From Pseudonocardiales bacterium (GTDB lineage Bacteria > Actinomycetota > Actinomycetes > Mycobacteriales > Jatrophihabitantaceae), in the NCBI GenBank assembly GCA_030840415.1, contig JAVEEO010000264.1, positions 1 through 8,841 on the forward strand: DNA of 8,841 nucleotides, given 5' to 3'. Of this stretch, positions 1-5,876 are shown piece after piece (position 1 is the stretch's first letter; each line of letters starts with the position of its first letter). Under the pieces are notes generated by a model. It did no database searches and was not told where the DNA came from. It worked only from the letters and a program-made list of their open reading frames with translations. The translations under genes and the position numbers were made by a program.

Positions 1-35
1 TGCAGTACCCGCCGGTGCTCGCCGTCGCGCCCTGA
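1..35 (+). CDS. Possible C-terminal end of a plus-strand gene (partial)
   Basis: Reading from base 3, ten sense codons (Q-Y-P-P-V-L-A-V-A-P) lead to a TGA at 33-35. All ten end in G or C, as expected for coding DNA here. A hairpin follows and then the convergent recG stop, the usual layout at the end of two converging genes. Ten codons are far too few to name a product. The alternative, a minus-strand gene starting at a GTG inside this stretch, has many A/T third positions and no ribosome binding site, so it is less likely. The stretch may also be non-coding. Confidence 0.25.
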   Translation, partial: QYPPVLAVAP

Positions 36-46
36 CCGTCACAGCA

Positions 47-78
47 CCGGCCACCGGGAGCGAGACAGCTCCGGCCGG
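47..78. terminator. Imperfect hairpin between convergent gene ends
   Basis: CCGGCC (47-52) pairs with GGCCGG (73-78), and GGAGC (57-61) pairs with GCTCC (68-72). This gives 11 base pairs with a four-base bulge on the left arm and a six-base loop. The hairpin abuts the recG stop codon (79-81, minus strand) and follows a possible plus-strand stop at 33-35, so it could end transcription in both directions. There is no T-run on either side, which is common for terminators in high-GC actinobacteria but lowers certainty. Confidence 0.45.
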
Positions 79-2244
79 TCAGGACTTGTGCAGGAACTCG
101 GTGCGGTCGGAGTCGAAGGACTCCCAGAGGAACTCGGCCAGCCCGGGGTGCGCGGTCAGCTCCGGGTCGGCCTCGATCACCCGCTGGGCCTCGGCCCGGG
201 CCGCGGTGATCAGCGGCGCGTCCTGCAACAGCGACAGCAGCTTCAGCTGCGAGCGGCGCCCGGACTGGGCGACCCCCAGCACATCGCCCTCGCGCCGCTG
301 GGTCAGGTCCAGCTCGGCCAGGGCGAAGCCGTCCAGTGTCTTGGCGACCTCCTCCAGCCGCTGCAGGGCCGGGTGCCCGAACGGCAGCTGGCTGAGCATC
401 AGGCACAGCCCCGGGTGCTCGCCCCGGCCGATCCGGCCGCGCAACTGGTGCAGCTGGGAGACCCCGAACCGGTCGGCGTCGAAGATCACCATCAGCGACG
501 CGTTGGGGACGTTGATGCCGACCTCGATGACGGTGGTGGCCACCAGCACGTCGATGCCGCCGGCGGCGAAAGCCGACATCACCGCGCTCTTGTCCTCGGC
601 GGGCATCCGGCCGTGCAGCTGCGCCAGCCGCAGACCGGCCAGCTGGTCGTTGCTCAGCTCGGCGTAGCTGCCCAGCACCGACGCGGTCTGCGGCCCGTCG
701 TCAGCCGCGGCACCGATGTCCTCGGCGTCGGACTCGTCACCGATCCGGGGGCAGACGAGAAACACCTGGCGGCCGGCGCCGACCTCCTCCTTGATCCGCT
801 GCCAGACCCGGTCCAGCCAGTCTGGACGCTCGGTAACCGGCACCACGGTGCTGCTGACGGTGCCCCGGCCGCCGGGCAGCTCGTGCAGCTCGGAGGTCTC
901 CAGGTCGCCGAAGACCGTCATCGCGACGGTGCGCGGGATCGGCGTCGCGGTCATCACCAGCAGGTGCGGCGGGGTGGCGGCCTTGCTGCGCAGCGCATCG
1001 CGCTGCTCCACCCCGAACCGGTGCTGCTCGTCGACGACCACCAGGCCCAGCTCGGCGAACTGCACCTGGTCCTGGATCAGGGCGTGGGTGCCGATCACGA
1101 TGCCGGCCGCTCCCGAGGCCAGCTCCAGCAGCGCGGCCCGGCGGGCCGGTGCCGACATCGAGCCGGTCAGCAGCACCACCTGGGTGCCCTGCTCGGCCCC
1201 TCCCAGCCGGCCGGCCTGGGCCAGCTCGCCGAGCAGGTCGTTGATGCTGCGCTCGTGCTGGGCGGCCAGCACCTCGGTCGGGGCGAGCAGTGCCGCCTGG
1301 GCGCCGGCGTCGACCACCTGCAGCATCGCCCGCAGCGCCAGCACGGTCTTGCCCGAGCCGACCTCGCCCTGCAGCAGCCGGTGCATCGGATGGGCCGCGC
1401 TCAGCTCGGTCTCCAGGATCGCGGCGATCTCGCGCTGCTCGCCGGTGAAGGAGAACGGCAGCCGCGCGTCGAAGGCGTCCACCAGGCCGCCGGCCACCCG
1501 CGGCCGGGCCAGCGCCGGATTGGCCGCGTTGGCGTGCCGGCGCTGGGCCAGCACCAGCTGCACGCCGAGCGCCTCGTCGAAGGCCAGCCGCTTGCGGGCC
1601 TGGTGGTGGTCGGCCCTGGTCTCGGGCCGGTGGATCCGGCGCAGCGCCGCGTCCAGCCCGCTCACCCCGACCCGGTCCCGGACGCCGGCCGGCAGCGGGT
1701 CGGTCACCTCGTCGAGCTGGTCGAGGACGATCCGGACGCAATGGGCGATGGTCCAGGACGGCAGCCCGGCGGCGGCCGGATAGACCGGCAGCAGGGCACC
1801 GGCGAAGTCCTCGGCCTGTTCCTGGCCCGACCCGGCCTCGCCCAGCAGGATGTAGTCCGGTGAGTTCAGCTGCAACTTGGTCCGGAACCGGGTCACCTTG
1901 CCGGCGAACATGCCCTGCCGGCCGGGTGTCAGCTCGCGGTCGCGCCACGGCTGGTTGAAGAAGCTCAGGGTCGCCCGGTGCCGGCCGGACCGGATCGTGA
2001 CCTCCAGGATGGTCAGCTTGCGTCCCGGGATGCGCCGGGTGCTGGCCGACTCGACCTCGGCCAGCACGGTGACCTCGTCTCCCTCGACCAGTTCGGACAG
2101 GTCGGTCAGCTCGCCGCGCTCGGTGAACCGGCGGGGGTAGTGCCGGATCAGCTCGCCGACCGTGCTCAGCCCGAGTGCCTTCTCCACCGCCTTGGCGGAC
2201 TTGCCTCCCAGCACGTCGCGCAGCAGGGTGCTCCGGGTCGCCAT
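79..2244 (-). CDS. recG: ATP-dependent DNA helicase RecG
   Basis: RecG is a monomeric superfamily 2 helicase that remodels stalled replication forks and drives branch migration of Holliday junctions. The 721-residue protein has the full family architecture. A wedge/OB-fold DNA-binding region lies at about 46-135. The helicase core shows Walker A GEVGSGKT (293-300), APTEVLAAQH (321-330), the family-typical DEQH box (405-408) followed by RFGVEQR, motif III MTATPIPRT (431-439), motif V around VIEVGINVPNAS (572-583) and motif VI QLRGRIGRG (600-608). An acidic stretch at about 503-520 lengthens helicase domain 2. The ATG start aligns with the RecG N-terminus; no strong ribosome binding site precedes it, which fits translation after the upstream kinase gene, whose stop is 31 bases away. 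That pairing suggests one operon. The protein looks intact, and the family call is secure. Confidence 0.97.
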   Translation of the reverse strand: MATRSTLLRDVLGGKSAKAVEKALGLSTVGELIRHYPRRFTERGELTDLSELVEGDEVTVLAEVESASTRRIPGRKLTILEVTIRSGRHRATLSFFNQPWRDRELTPGRQGMFAGKVTRFRTKLQLNSPDYILLGEAGSGQEQAEDFAGALLPVYPAAAGLPSWTIAHCVRIVLDQLDEVTDPLPAGVRDRVGVSGLDAALRRIHRPETRADHHQARKRLAFDEALGVQLVLAQRRHANAANPALARPRVAGGLVDAFDARLPFSFTGEQREIAAILETELSAAHPMHRLLQGEVGSGKTVLALRAMLQVVDAGAQAALLAPTEVLAAQHERSINDLLGELAQAGRLGGAEQGTQVVLLTGSMSAPARRAALLELASGAAGIVIGTHALIQDQVQFAELGLVVVDEQHRFGVEQRDALRSKAATPPHLLVMTATPIPRTVAMTVFGDLETSELHELPGGRGTVSSTVVPVTERPDWLDRVWQRIKEEVGAGRQVFLVCPRIGDESDAEDIGAAADDGPQTASVLGSYAELSNDQLAGLRLAQLHGRMPAEDKSAVMSAFAAGGIDVLVATTVIEVGINVPNASLMVIFDADRFGVSQLHQLRGRIGRGEHPGLCLMLSQLPFGHPALQRLEEVAKTLDGFALAELDLTQRREGDVLGVAQSGRRSQLKLLSLLQDAPLITAARAEAQRVIEADPELTAHPGLAEFLWESFDSDRTEFLHKS

Positions 2245-2275
2245 GGGGTCACTGTGCCAGAAGCCGGCCGGCTGG

Positions 2276-3922
2276 TTACTCGACCCCGATCAGCAGCGGA
2301 AAGGTCGGCTGGCCGCCCACGAAGACGTTGACCTCGACCAGCGGATGCCGGCTGCGCAGGTAGCTGTGCACCGCCTGCGCCGCGGCGCTCGCGCCCCGGT
2401 CCGACCCCGAGAGCACCGTCACCAGCTCGCCGCCGGCGGCCACCAGCCGGCGCACCAGGCTGGTGCCGACCCGGGCCACGTCCGTTCCGATCTCGACCAC
2501 CTCGCCGTCGATCAGGCCAAGCACGTCGCCGGCCGAGCACCGCCCGGCGTAGGTGATCGAATCGCGGACGGCGATGGTGACCTCGGCGAAGCGGGTGGCC
2601 GCGGCCGCCTCGGCGAGGGCGATCACGTTGTCCTCGAAGCGCCGGGTCTCGTCGTGCACCGCGACCGCGGCCAGGCCCTGGACCGGCGACTTGGTCGGCA
2701 CCACCGCGACACTGACCCCCTGCTGGCGGGCCAGGGCGGCGGCGGACTCGACCACCTCGCGGACGGCGGTGGCATTCGGCAGCAGGATCACCTGGGCGGC
2801 ACCGGTGCCGAGGATCTCGGCCAGCACCTGTGAGGCGGTCAGGCCCCGCTCGCCCGGGCGCCCGCCGGTCGAGCCGGCCTCGACCACCGACACCCCCTCG
2901 GAACGGAACAGGTCGGCCAGCCCGTCCCCGGGGGCCACCGCGACCAGGGCGGTGCCCGAGCGGTCGGAACCGCCCGGCTGGCCGGCGCCGTCGGCAGCGT
3001 GCTCGCCGAAGTGGTCGGCGAACCGGACCACCGCGATCCGGTGCGGCCGGCCGGCCTCGATGCCGGCCTCGATCGCGGCCCCGACGTCGTTGACGTGGAC
3101 GTGGACGTTGAACAGGCCGTCGCCGGTGCCGACCACCACCAGCGAGTCGCCCAGCTCGGACAGCGTCTGCTTCAACGACGCGAGCGCCGGCTCGGCGGCG
3201 TGCAGCAGGTACTGCACCTCGTACCCGAACTCCGGGCTGCCGGCCTCGCGCACCGCCTCCAGCGCCAGCCGGCTGCGGGCCGGCGTCCGGTGGGCGGCGG
3301 CCGGCGCGCCGTGGCCGGTGACGACCGCGGCCAGCGCCTCGAGCACGATCACCAGCCCGCAGCCGCCGGCATCGACCACGCCGGCCTCGGCCAGCACCTT
3401 CAGCTGCTCCGGGGTGCCGGCCAGCGCGGCGGCGGCGCCGGTCGCGGCCGCACCGGCGACGGCGGCCAGTTCCGGGTCCCGGCCCAGCTCGGCGACTGCT
3501 TCGGCGCTGGCGCGCACCACCGACAGCATGGTGCCCTCGACGGGCTCGGCGACCGCGGCATAGGCCGCCTCGGTCGCCAGCCGCAGTCCCTCGACCAGCA
3601 TCGCGCCGTCGGCCTCCACGGCCGCCTCGCAGGCCTCGGCCAGCCCGGCGAGGATCTGCGAGACGATCACCCCGGAATTGCCCCGGGCGCTCATCAGCGC
3701 ACCCTTGGCCATCGCCGCCAGCACCCCGCCGACCGTGGCCGAGCGGTCGGCGGCCACCGCGTCGGCGGCCCCCTGCAGGGTCAGCGCCAAGTTGGTGCCG
3801 GTGTCGCCGTCCGGGATCGGAAAGACGTTGAGGTCGTCGATCTCGCCGCGCCGGGCATCCAGGCCGTCCACCGCCGCCGAGCACCAGCGCCGGGCCGCCG
3901 AGGCATCGAGCAGCGTGAGCAT
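2276..3922 (-). CDS. DAK2 domain protein, FakA/YloV-like fatty acid kinase (putative)
   Basis: The 548-residue protein has the three-part layout of the YloV/FakA family. An N-terminal DhaL-type nucleotide-binding domain (about 1-200) carries NVFPIPDGDTGTNL (32-45), whose aspartates are the expected Mg-ATP ligands, SARGNSGVIVSQIL (78-91), PVEGTMLSVVR (127-137) and DAGGCGLV (184-191). A middle domain (about 215-310) contains VHVHVND (273-279), and a C-terminal domain (about 325-548) ends near GGQPTFPLLIGVE. In Firmicutes, FakA phosphorylates fatty acids held by FakB (DegV-family) carriers, feeding phospholipid synthesis; that role is inferred here. The cysteine of the GYC motif used by FakA with the two histidines to bind zinc is replaced: this protein reads GYEVQY (233-238). 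The start is ATG, preceded by the purine-rich GGGAAGGGG at 3937-3929 with a six-base gap. The stop is TAA. recG follows directly, and rpmB is divergent. Confidence 0.88.
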   Translation of the reverse strand: MLTLLDASAARRWCSAAVDGLDARRGEIDDLNVFPIPDGDTGTNLALTLQGAADAVAADRSATVGGVLAAMAKGALMSARGNSGVIVSQILAGLAEACEAAVEADGAMLVEGLRLATEAAYAAVAEPVEGTMLSVVRASAEAVAELGRDPELAAVAGAAATGAAAALAGTPEQLKVLAEAGVVDAGGCGLVIVLEALAAVVTGHGAPAAAHRTPARSRLALEAVREAGSPEFGYEVQYLLHAAEPALASLKQTLSELGDSLVVVGTGDGLFNVHVHVNDVGAAIEAGIEAGRPHRIAVVRFADHFGEHAADGAGQPGGSDRSGTALVAVAPGDGLADLFRSEGVSVVEAGSTGGRPGERGLTASQVLAEILGTGAAQVILLPNATAVREVVESAAALARQQGVSVAVVPTKSPVQGLAAVAVHDETRRFEDNVIALAEAAAATRFAEVTIAVRDSITYAGRCSAGDVLGLIDGEVVEIGTDVARVGTSLVRRLVAAGGELVTVLSGSDRGASAAAQAVHSYLRSRHPLVEVNVFVGGQPTFPLLIGVE

Positions 3923-3928
3923 CCCGTG

Positions 3929-3937
3929 CCCCTTCCC
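3929..3937 (-). promoter_or_regulatory. Ribosome binding site of the DAK2 gene
   Basis: On the minus strand this reads GGGAAGGGG, six bases before the ATG at 3922. It supports that ATG as the start, giving a protein that begins MLTLLDASAARRW, a normal N-terminus for the family. Confidence 0.6.
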
Positions 3938-3969
3938 GCCGACTCAGCGCGGCATTGCGATCTGGCGAC

Positions 3970-3975
3970 ACCCTA
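3970..3975 (-). promoter_or_regulatory. Possible -10 element for the DAK2-recG operon
   Basis: The minus strand reads TAGGGT, matching the actinobacterial TANNNT pattern, about 48 bases upstream of the DAK2 start. I see no good -35 hexamer at 16-19 bases upstream, so this is only a candidate. Some promoter is expected in 3923-4030 because the operon diverges from rpmB. Confidence 0.3.
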
Positions 3976-4033
3976 CTGTGGCGGGGGTGGCGGCCGGCTC
4001 GCCGCGCAAAGCGCGCCGATCGGGTAGCCCGTT

Positions 4034-4063
4034 TTGGAAGCCGCCCACCCGGCTGGCTACACT
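4034..4063 (+). promoter_or_regulatory. Putative sigma-70-type promoter of rpmB
   Basis: TTGGAA (4034-4039) is a good -35 match. It is separated by 18 bases from TACACT (4058-4063), a good -10 match. This would start transcription near 4070 and leave a leader of about 40 bases before the rpmB GTG. It is the best-formed promoter in the window, fitting a highly expressed ribosomal protein gene. Confidence 0.6.
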
Positions 4064-4098
4064 TGGCCGGTTGCCCGACTGTTTTCACCCATGATCTT

Positions 4099-4105
4099 GA
4101 GGAGG
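4099..4105 (+). promoter_or_regulatory. Ribosome binding site of rpmB
   Basis: GAGGAGG is a near-perfect Shine-Dalgarno sequence five bases before GTG at 4111. It fixes that GTG as the start, although the frame is open far upstream. Confidence 0.85.
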
Positions 4106-4110
4106 CCATT

Positions 4111-4302
4111 GTGGCCAGCCACTGCGATGTCTGCGGCAAGGGGCCCGGCTTCGGCATGTCCGTCTCGCATTCGCACCGCCGTACCCACCGCCGGTGGAAC
4201 CCGAACGTGCAGACGGTCCGGGCGCTCGTCGCGCCGGGCACCCGCCGCCGGGTCACGGTCTGCACCTCGTGCCTGAAGGCGGGCAAGGTCACCCGCGCCT
4301 AG
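4111..4302 (+). CDS. rpmB: 50S ribosomal protein L28 (bL28), zinc-binding form
   Basis: This 63-residue basic protein is a component of the large ribosomal subunit. It opens with ASHCDVCGKGPGFGMSVSHSHRRT and carries RRWNPNVQ in the middle, both diagnostic of L28. Two CxxC pairs, Cys5/Cys8 and Cys51/Cys54, form a zinc ribbon, so this is the 'C+' version. Actinobacteria often also encode a cysteine-free 'C-' paralogue used under zinc starvation, which would lie elsewhere. The start is GTG, set by the strong upstream GAGGAGG. The gene is transcribed alone, divergent from the DAK2-recG operon, with a promoter candidate at 4034-4063 and a strong terminator 19 bases after its TAG stop. This fits high, independent expression. 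Confidence 0.97.
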   Translation: MASHCDVCGKGPGFGMSVSHSHRRTHRRWNPNVQTVRALVAPGTRRRVTVCTSCLKAGKVTRA

Positions 4303-4321
4303 CCGCCCGATCCACAGCACC

Positions 4322-4360
4322 ACAACGGGCCGGTTCCTCCTCGAGGAACCGGCCCGTTGT
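4322..4360. terminator. Strong, probably bidirectional terminator between rpmB and thiL
   Basis: ACAACGGGCCGGTTCCTC (4322-4339) pairs perfectly with its reverse complement (4343-4360): an 18-bp stem with a three-base CTC loop. It starts 19 bases after the rpmB stop (4302) and ends 28 bases before the end of the convergent thiL gene (4389). The outer A/T pairs (ACAA/TTGT) give a weak U-rich tail in either direction. No long U-tract follows, as is usual in high-GC hosts. Confidence 0.9.
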
Positions 4361-4388
4361 CATTGGATCGTCAACGGATGGCTCGCGA

Positions 4389-5417
4389 TCAGCGGAAGTG
4401 CTGGTGCCCGGCATGGGCCCAGCGCAGGCCGTCCACCCGGACGCCGGAGCCCTCGTTGACCATCCCGACCACCTGCCAACTGTCGGGCAGCCTGGTCTCG
4501 TTGGGGAAGGTCGCCACCAGCGCGTAGTCGTCGCCGCCGCCCAGCACCCACATCATCGGGTCGGTGTTCAGGGCCGAGGAGACGTCGCGCAGCTTGGCCG
4601 CCGGCTCCAGCGCGTCGCGGCGCAGGTCGATCCGCACCCCAGAGGCCTCGGCGAGGTGCCCGAGGTCGACCACCAGCCCGTCGGAGACGTCGGTCATCGC
4701 GGTCGCGCCGAGTTCGGCGGCCCGGATGCCCTCGGAGTAGGGCGGTTCGGGCCGGCGGTGGGCGTTGACCACCTGGACCGGCGAGCGGAACCCTCGCGAC
4801 AGCACCGCGTAGCCGGCTGCCGCCCAGCCCAGCCGGCCGGTGATCGCCACCACGTTGCCCGGCCTGGCACCCGACATCCGGACCGGCGGGCGACCGGCCA
4901 GATCGCCCAGCGCGGTCACCGCCAGCAGCACCGAGTCGGCCGCGCTGACGTCGCCGCCGACCACCTCGGCGCCGACCTCGGCGCATTCCTCGGCGAAGCC
5001 GGCCAGCAGCGAGTCCAGCCAGCTGAGTTCCAGTTCCGGCGGCACGGCCAGGCCGACCAGCAGCGACCGGGGATGGGCGCCCATCGCGACGATGTCGGCG
5101 AAGTTGCGGGCCGCGGCCTTGTGGCCGATGTCATTGGCGGTCGACCAGTCCCGGCGGAAGTGCCGGTTCTCGATCAGCAGGTCGGTCGAGGCGACCACCT
5201 GGCCGTCCGGGCAGGCCAGCACCGCCGCGTCGTCACCGGGACCCACCACGGCGGAATCGGCCGGCGGCAACGCGGCGATGATGCGCCGGATCAGCCCAAA
5301 CTCCCCCAGGTCAGCGATCGTTCTCGGCTCGGAAATGTCGACCAGCCTCCAGTGCGTGCGGTTCTCGCCCCGGCCACTGTCGGACACGGACGGCCGGGGA
5401 GCCTCGGTGTGCGCCAC
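4389..5417 (-). CDS. thiL: Thiamine-monophosphate kinase
   Basis: ThiL phosphorylates thiamine monophosphate with ATP to give thiamine diphosphate, the active cofactor, in the cytoplasm. The 342-residue protein belongs to the PurM/AIR-synthase fold. Motifs in order are GPGDDAAV (59-66, Mg-ATP), STDLLIENRHF (77-87), GHKAAARNFADIVAMGA (98-114), GGDVSAAD (154-161), MTDVSDGL (241-248) and GGGDDYAL (293-300), all as expected. The chosen start is GTG at 5417-5415, with AGGGA (5428-5424) six bases before it. It gives a polar extension of about 35 residues before the conserved IADLGEFGLI; an internal GTG at residue 11 cannot be excluded. The gene is convergent with rpmB and divergent from the Lrp-type gene. 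The uracil-DNA glycosylase gene (ung) that neighbours thiL in some actinobacteria is absent. Confidence 0.95.
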   Translation of the reverse strand: MAHTEAPRPSVSDSGRGENRTHWRLVDISEPRTIADLGEFGLIRRIIAALPPADSAVVGPGDDAAVLACPDGQVVASTDLLIENRHFRRDWSTANDIGHKAAARNFADIVAMGAHPRSLLVGLAVPPELELSWLDSLLAGFAEECAEVGAEVVGGDVSAADSVLLAVTALGDLAGRPPVRMSGARPGNVVAITGRLGWAAAGYAVLSRGFRSPVQVVNAHRRPEPPYSEGIRAAELGATAMTDVSDGLVVDLGHLAEASGVRIDLRRDALEPAAKLRDVSSALNTDPMMWVLGGGDDYALVATFPNETRLPDSWQVVGMVNEGSGVRVDGLRWAHAGHQHFR

Positions 5418-5464
5418 CTATGATCCCTGTCCGGTCGGCGGTGCTCGACAGCGACCGCCCGGTG

Positions 5465-5476
5465 CCCGGATCCGGG
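5465..5476. promoter_or_regulatory. 12-bp perfect palindrome in the thiL/Lrp intergenic region
   Basis: CCCGGATCCGGG reads the same on both strands. It lies 48 bases upstream of the thiL start, in a divergent promoter region. It could be a regulator binding site, but short GC palindromes also arise by chance at this base composition. Confidence 0.3.
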
Positions 5477-5491
5477 ACGCCGGCGCCCAGA

Positions 5492-5511
5492 GCCGACCGG
5501 TGCCGGTCGGC
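5492..5511. promoter_or_regulatory. 20-bp inverted repeat, candidate operator
   Basis: GCCGACCGG (5492-5500) and CCGGTCGGC (5503-5511) are perfect inverted repeats separated by two bases. The element ends ten bases before the only AT-rich patch of the intergenic region, where a -10 box for the plus-strand gene may lie, so a bound protein would overlap its -35 region. It may also be a small hairpin in a thiL leader. Confidence 0.4.
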
Positions 5512-5521
5512 GCGGTTGCGC

Positions 5522-5527
5522 TAGGTT
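5522..5527 (+). promoter_or_regulatory. Possible -10 element for the Lrp-type gene
   Basis: TAGGTT lies in the AT-rich patch GGTTTTAG, 38 bases before the GTG at 5566. It fits the actinobacterial TANNNT pattern. No convincing -35 hexamer stands 16-19 bases upstream; that spot is inside the inverted repeat at 5492-5511. Confidence 0.3.
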
Positions 5528-5553
5528 TTAGCTGCTTCGACGCCACCACGACG

Positions 5554-5559
5554 AAAGGA
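5554..5559 (+). promoter_or_regulatory. Ribosome binding site of the Lrp-type gene
   Basis: AAAGGA stands six bases before GTG at 5566. It selects that codon over the out-of-frame GTG at 5561 and the in-frame GTG at 5578, and it over-rules a long open frame running upstream through the thiL antisense strand. Confidence 0.7.
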
Positions 5560-5565
5560 CGTGCC

Positions 5566-5808
5566 GTGCCCGATACGGTGAACGCCTACATTCTCATCCA
5601 GACCGAGGTCGGCAAGGCCGCCTCGGTGGCGCAGGAGATCGCCGGCCTGCAGGGCGTCACGATGGCCGAGGACGTCACCGGCCCGTACGACGTGATCGTG
5701 CGCGCCGAAGCCAGCAGCATGGACGAGCTGGGCCGGATGGTGGTGGCCCGGGTGCAGGGGGTGGCCGGCATCACCCGCACCCTGACCTGCCCGGTGGTCC
5801 ACATCTAG
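5566..5808 (+). CDS. Stand-alone Lrp/AsnC ligand-binding (RAM) domain protein
   Basis: The 80-residue product begins PDTVNAYILIQTEVGKAASV and contains GVTMAEDVTGPYDVIVRAEASS, then ends near GITRTLTCPVVHI. This is the alpha/beta RAM domain of Lrp/AsnC regulators: opening strand, GKA-initiated helix, the TGxYD turn and a closing strand. It fills the whole protein. There is no helix-turn-helix domain, so it cannot bind DNA in the usual Lrp way. Such proteins form multimers that can bind amino acids or partner with full-length Lrp proteins, but its ligand and partner are unknown. The start is GTG, set by AAAGGA six bases upstream. It is divergent from thiL across 148 bases and followed in the same direction by the DUF3515 gene, probably as an operon. 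This is a common neighbour of thiL in actinobacteria, so it looks native. Confidence 0.88.
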   Translation: MPDTVNAYILIQTEVGKAASVAQEIAGLQGVTMAEDVTGPYDVIVRAEASSMDELGRMVVARVQGVAGITRTLTCPVVHI

Positions 5809-5839
5809 CGTCGGATCGACCGCTCCCGACCGAACCAAC

Positions 5840-5843
5840 AGGA
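5840..5843 (+). promoter_or_regulatory. Shine-Dalgarno-like AGGA before the DUF3515 gene
   Basis: AGGA lies in the 41 bases after the Lrp-type stop. It is six bases before an in-frame ATC at 5850 but 33 bases before the GTG at 5877, too far to serve the latter. It therefore favours initiation at the ATC. Confidence 0.35.
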
Positions 5844-5876
5844 TCTGCCATCGACCGCACCAGGCGCCGGGCCGCC

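Noticed and set aside
88..1863. A 591-codon plus-strand open frame opposite recG
   Set aside because: It is antisense to a gene with every RecG motif. Its product is rich in Gly, Arg, Gln and His with no recognisable domain, typical of the shadow frame that high-GC codon bias leaves open.
3088..3114. Tandem-looking GACGTG repeats
   Set aside because: They are the codons of the conserved VHVHVND motif of the DAK2 protein read from the opposite strand, not a repeat element.
4003..4015. Small inverted repeat CGCGC-AAA-GCGCG upstream of the rpmB promoter
   Set aside because: Five base pairs of pure CG alternation are expected by chance at this base composition.
2999..4027. A 342-codon plus-strand open frame opposite the DAK2 gene
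   Set aside because: It is the shadow of the DAK2 coding strand, with no ribosome binding site and no family resemblance.
2166..4292. A 708-codon minus-strand open frame spanning the recG start, the DAK2 gene and the rpmB antisense strand
   Set aside because: Its product is a low-complexity Arg/Gly-rich sequence out of frame with the clear DAK2 protein, and it crosses the divergent promoter region.
4194..5423. A 409-codon plus-strand open frame opposite thiL that overlaps the end of rpmB
   Set aside because: It runs through the rpmB terminator and opposes a well-supported thiL; its composition is His/Gly/Arg-rich shadow sequence.
5418..5565. Possible thiamine diphosphate riboswitch upstream of thiL
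   Set aside because: I looked for the conserved CTGAGA and the ACCTGAT...GGATAATGCC core and found neither on the thiL strand.
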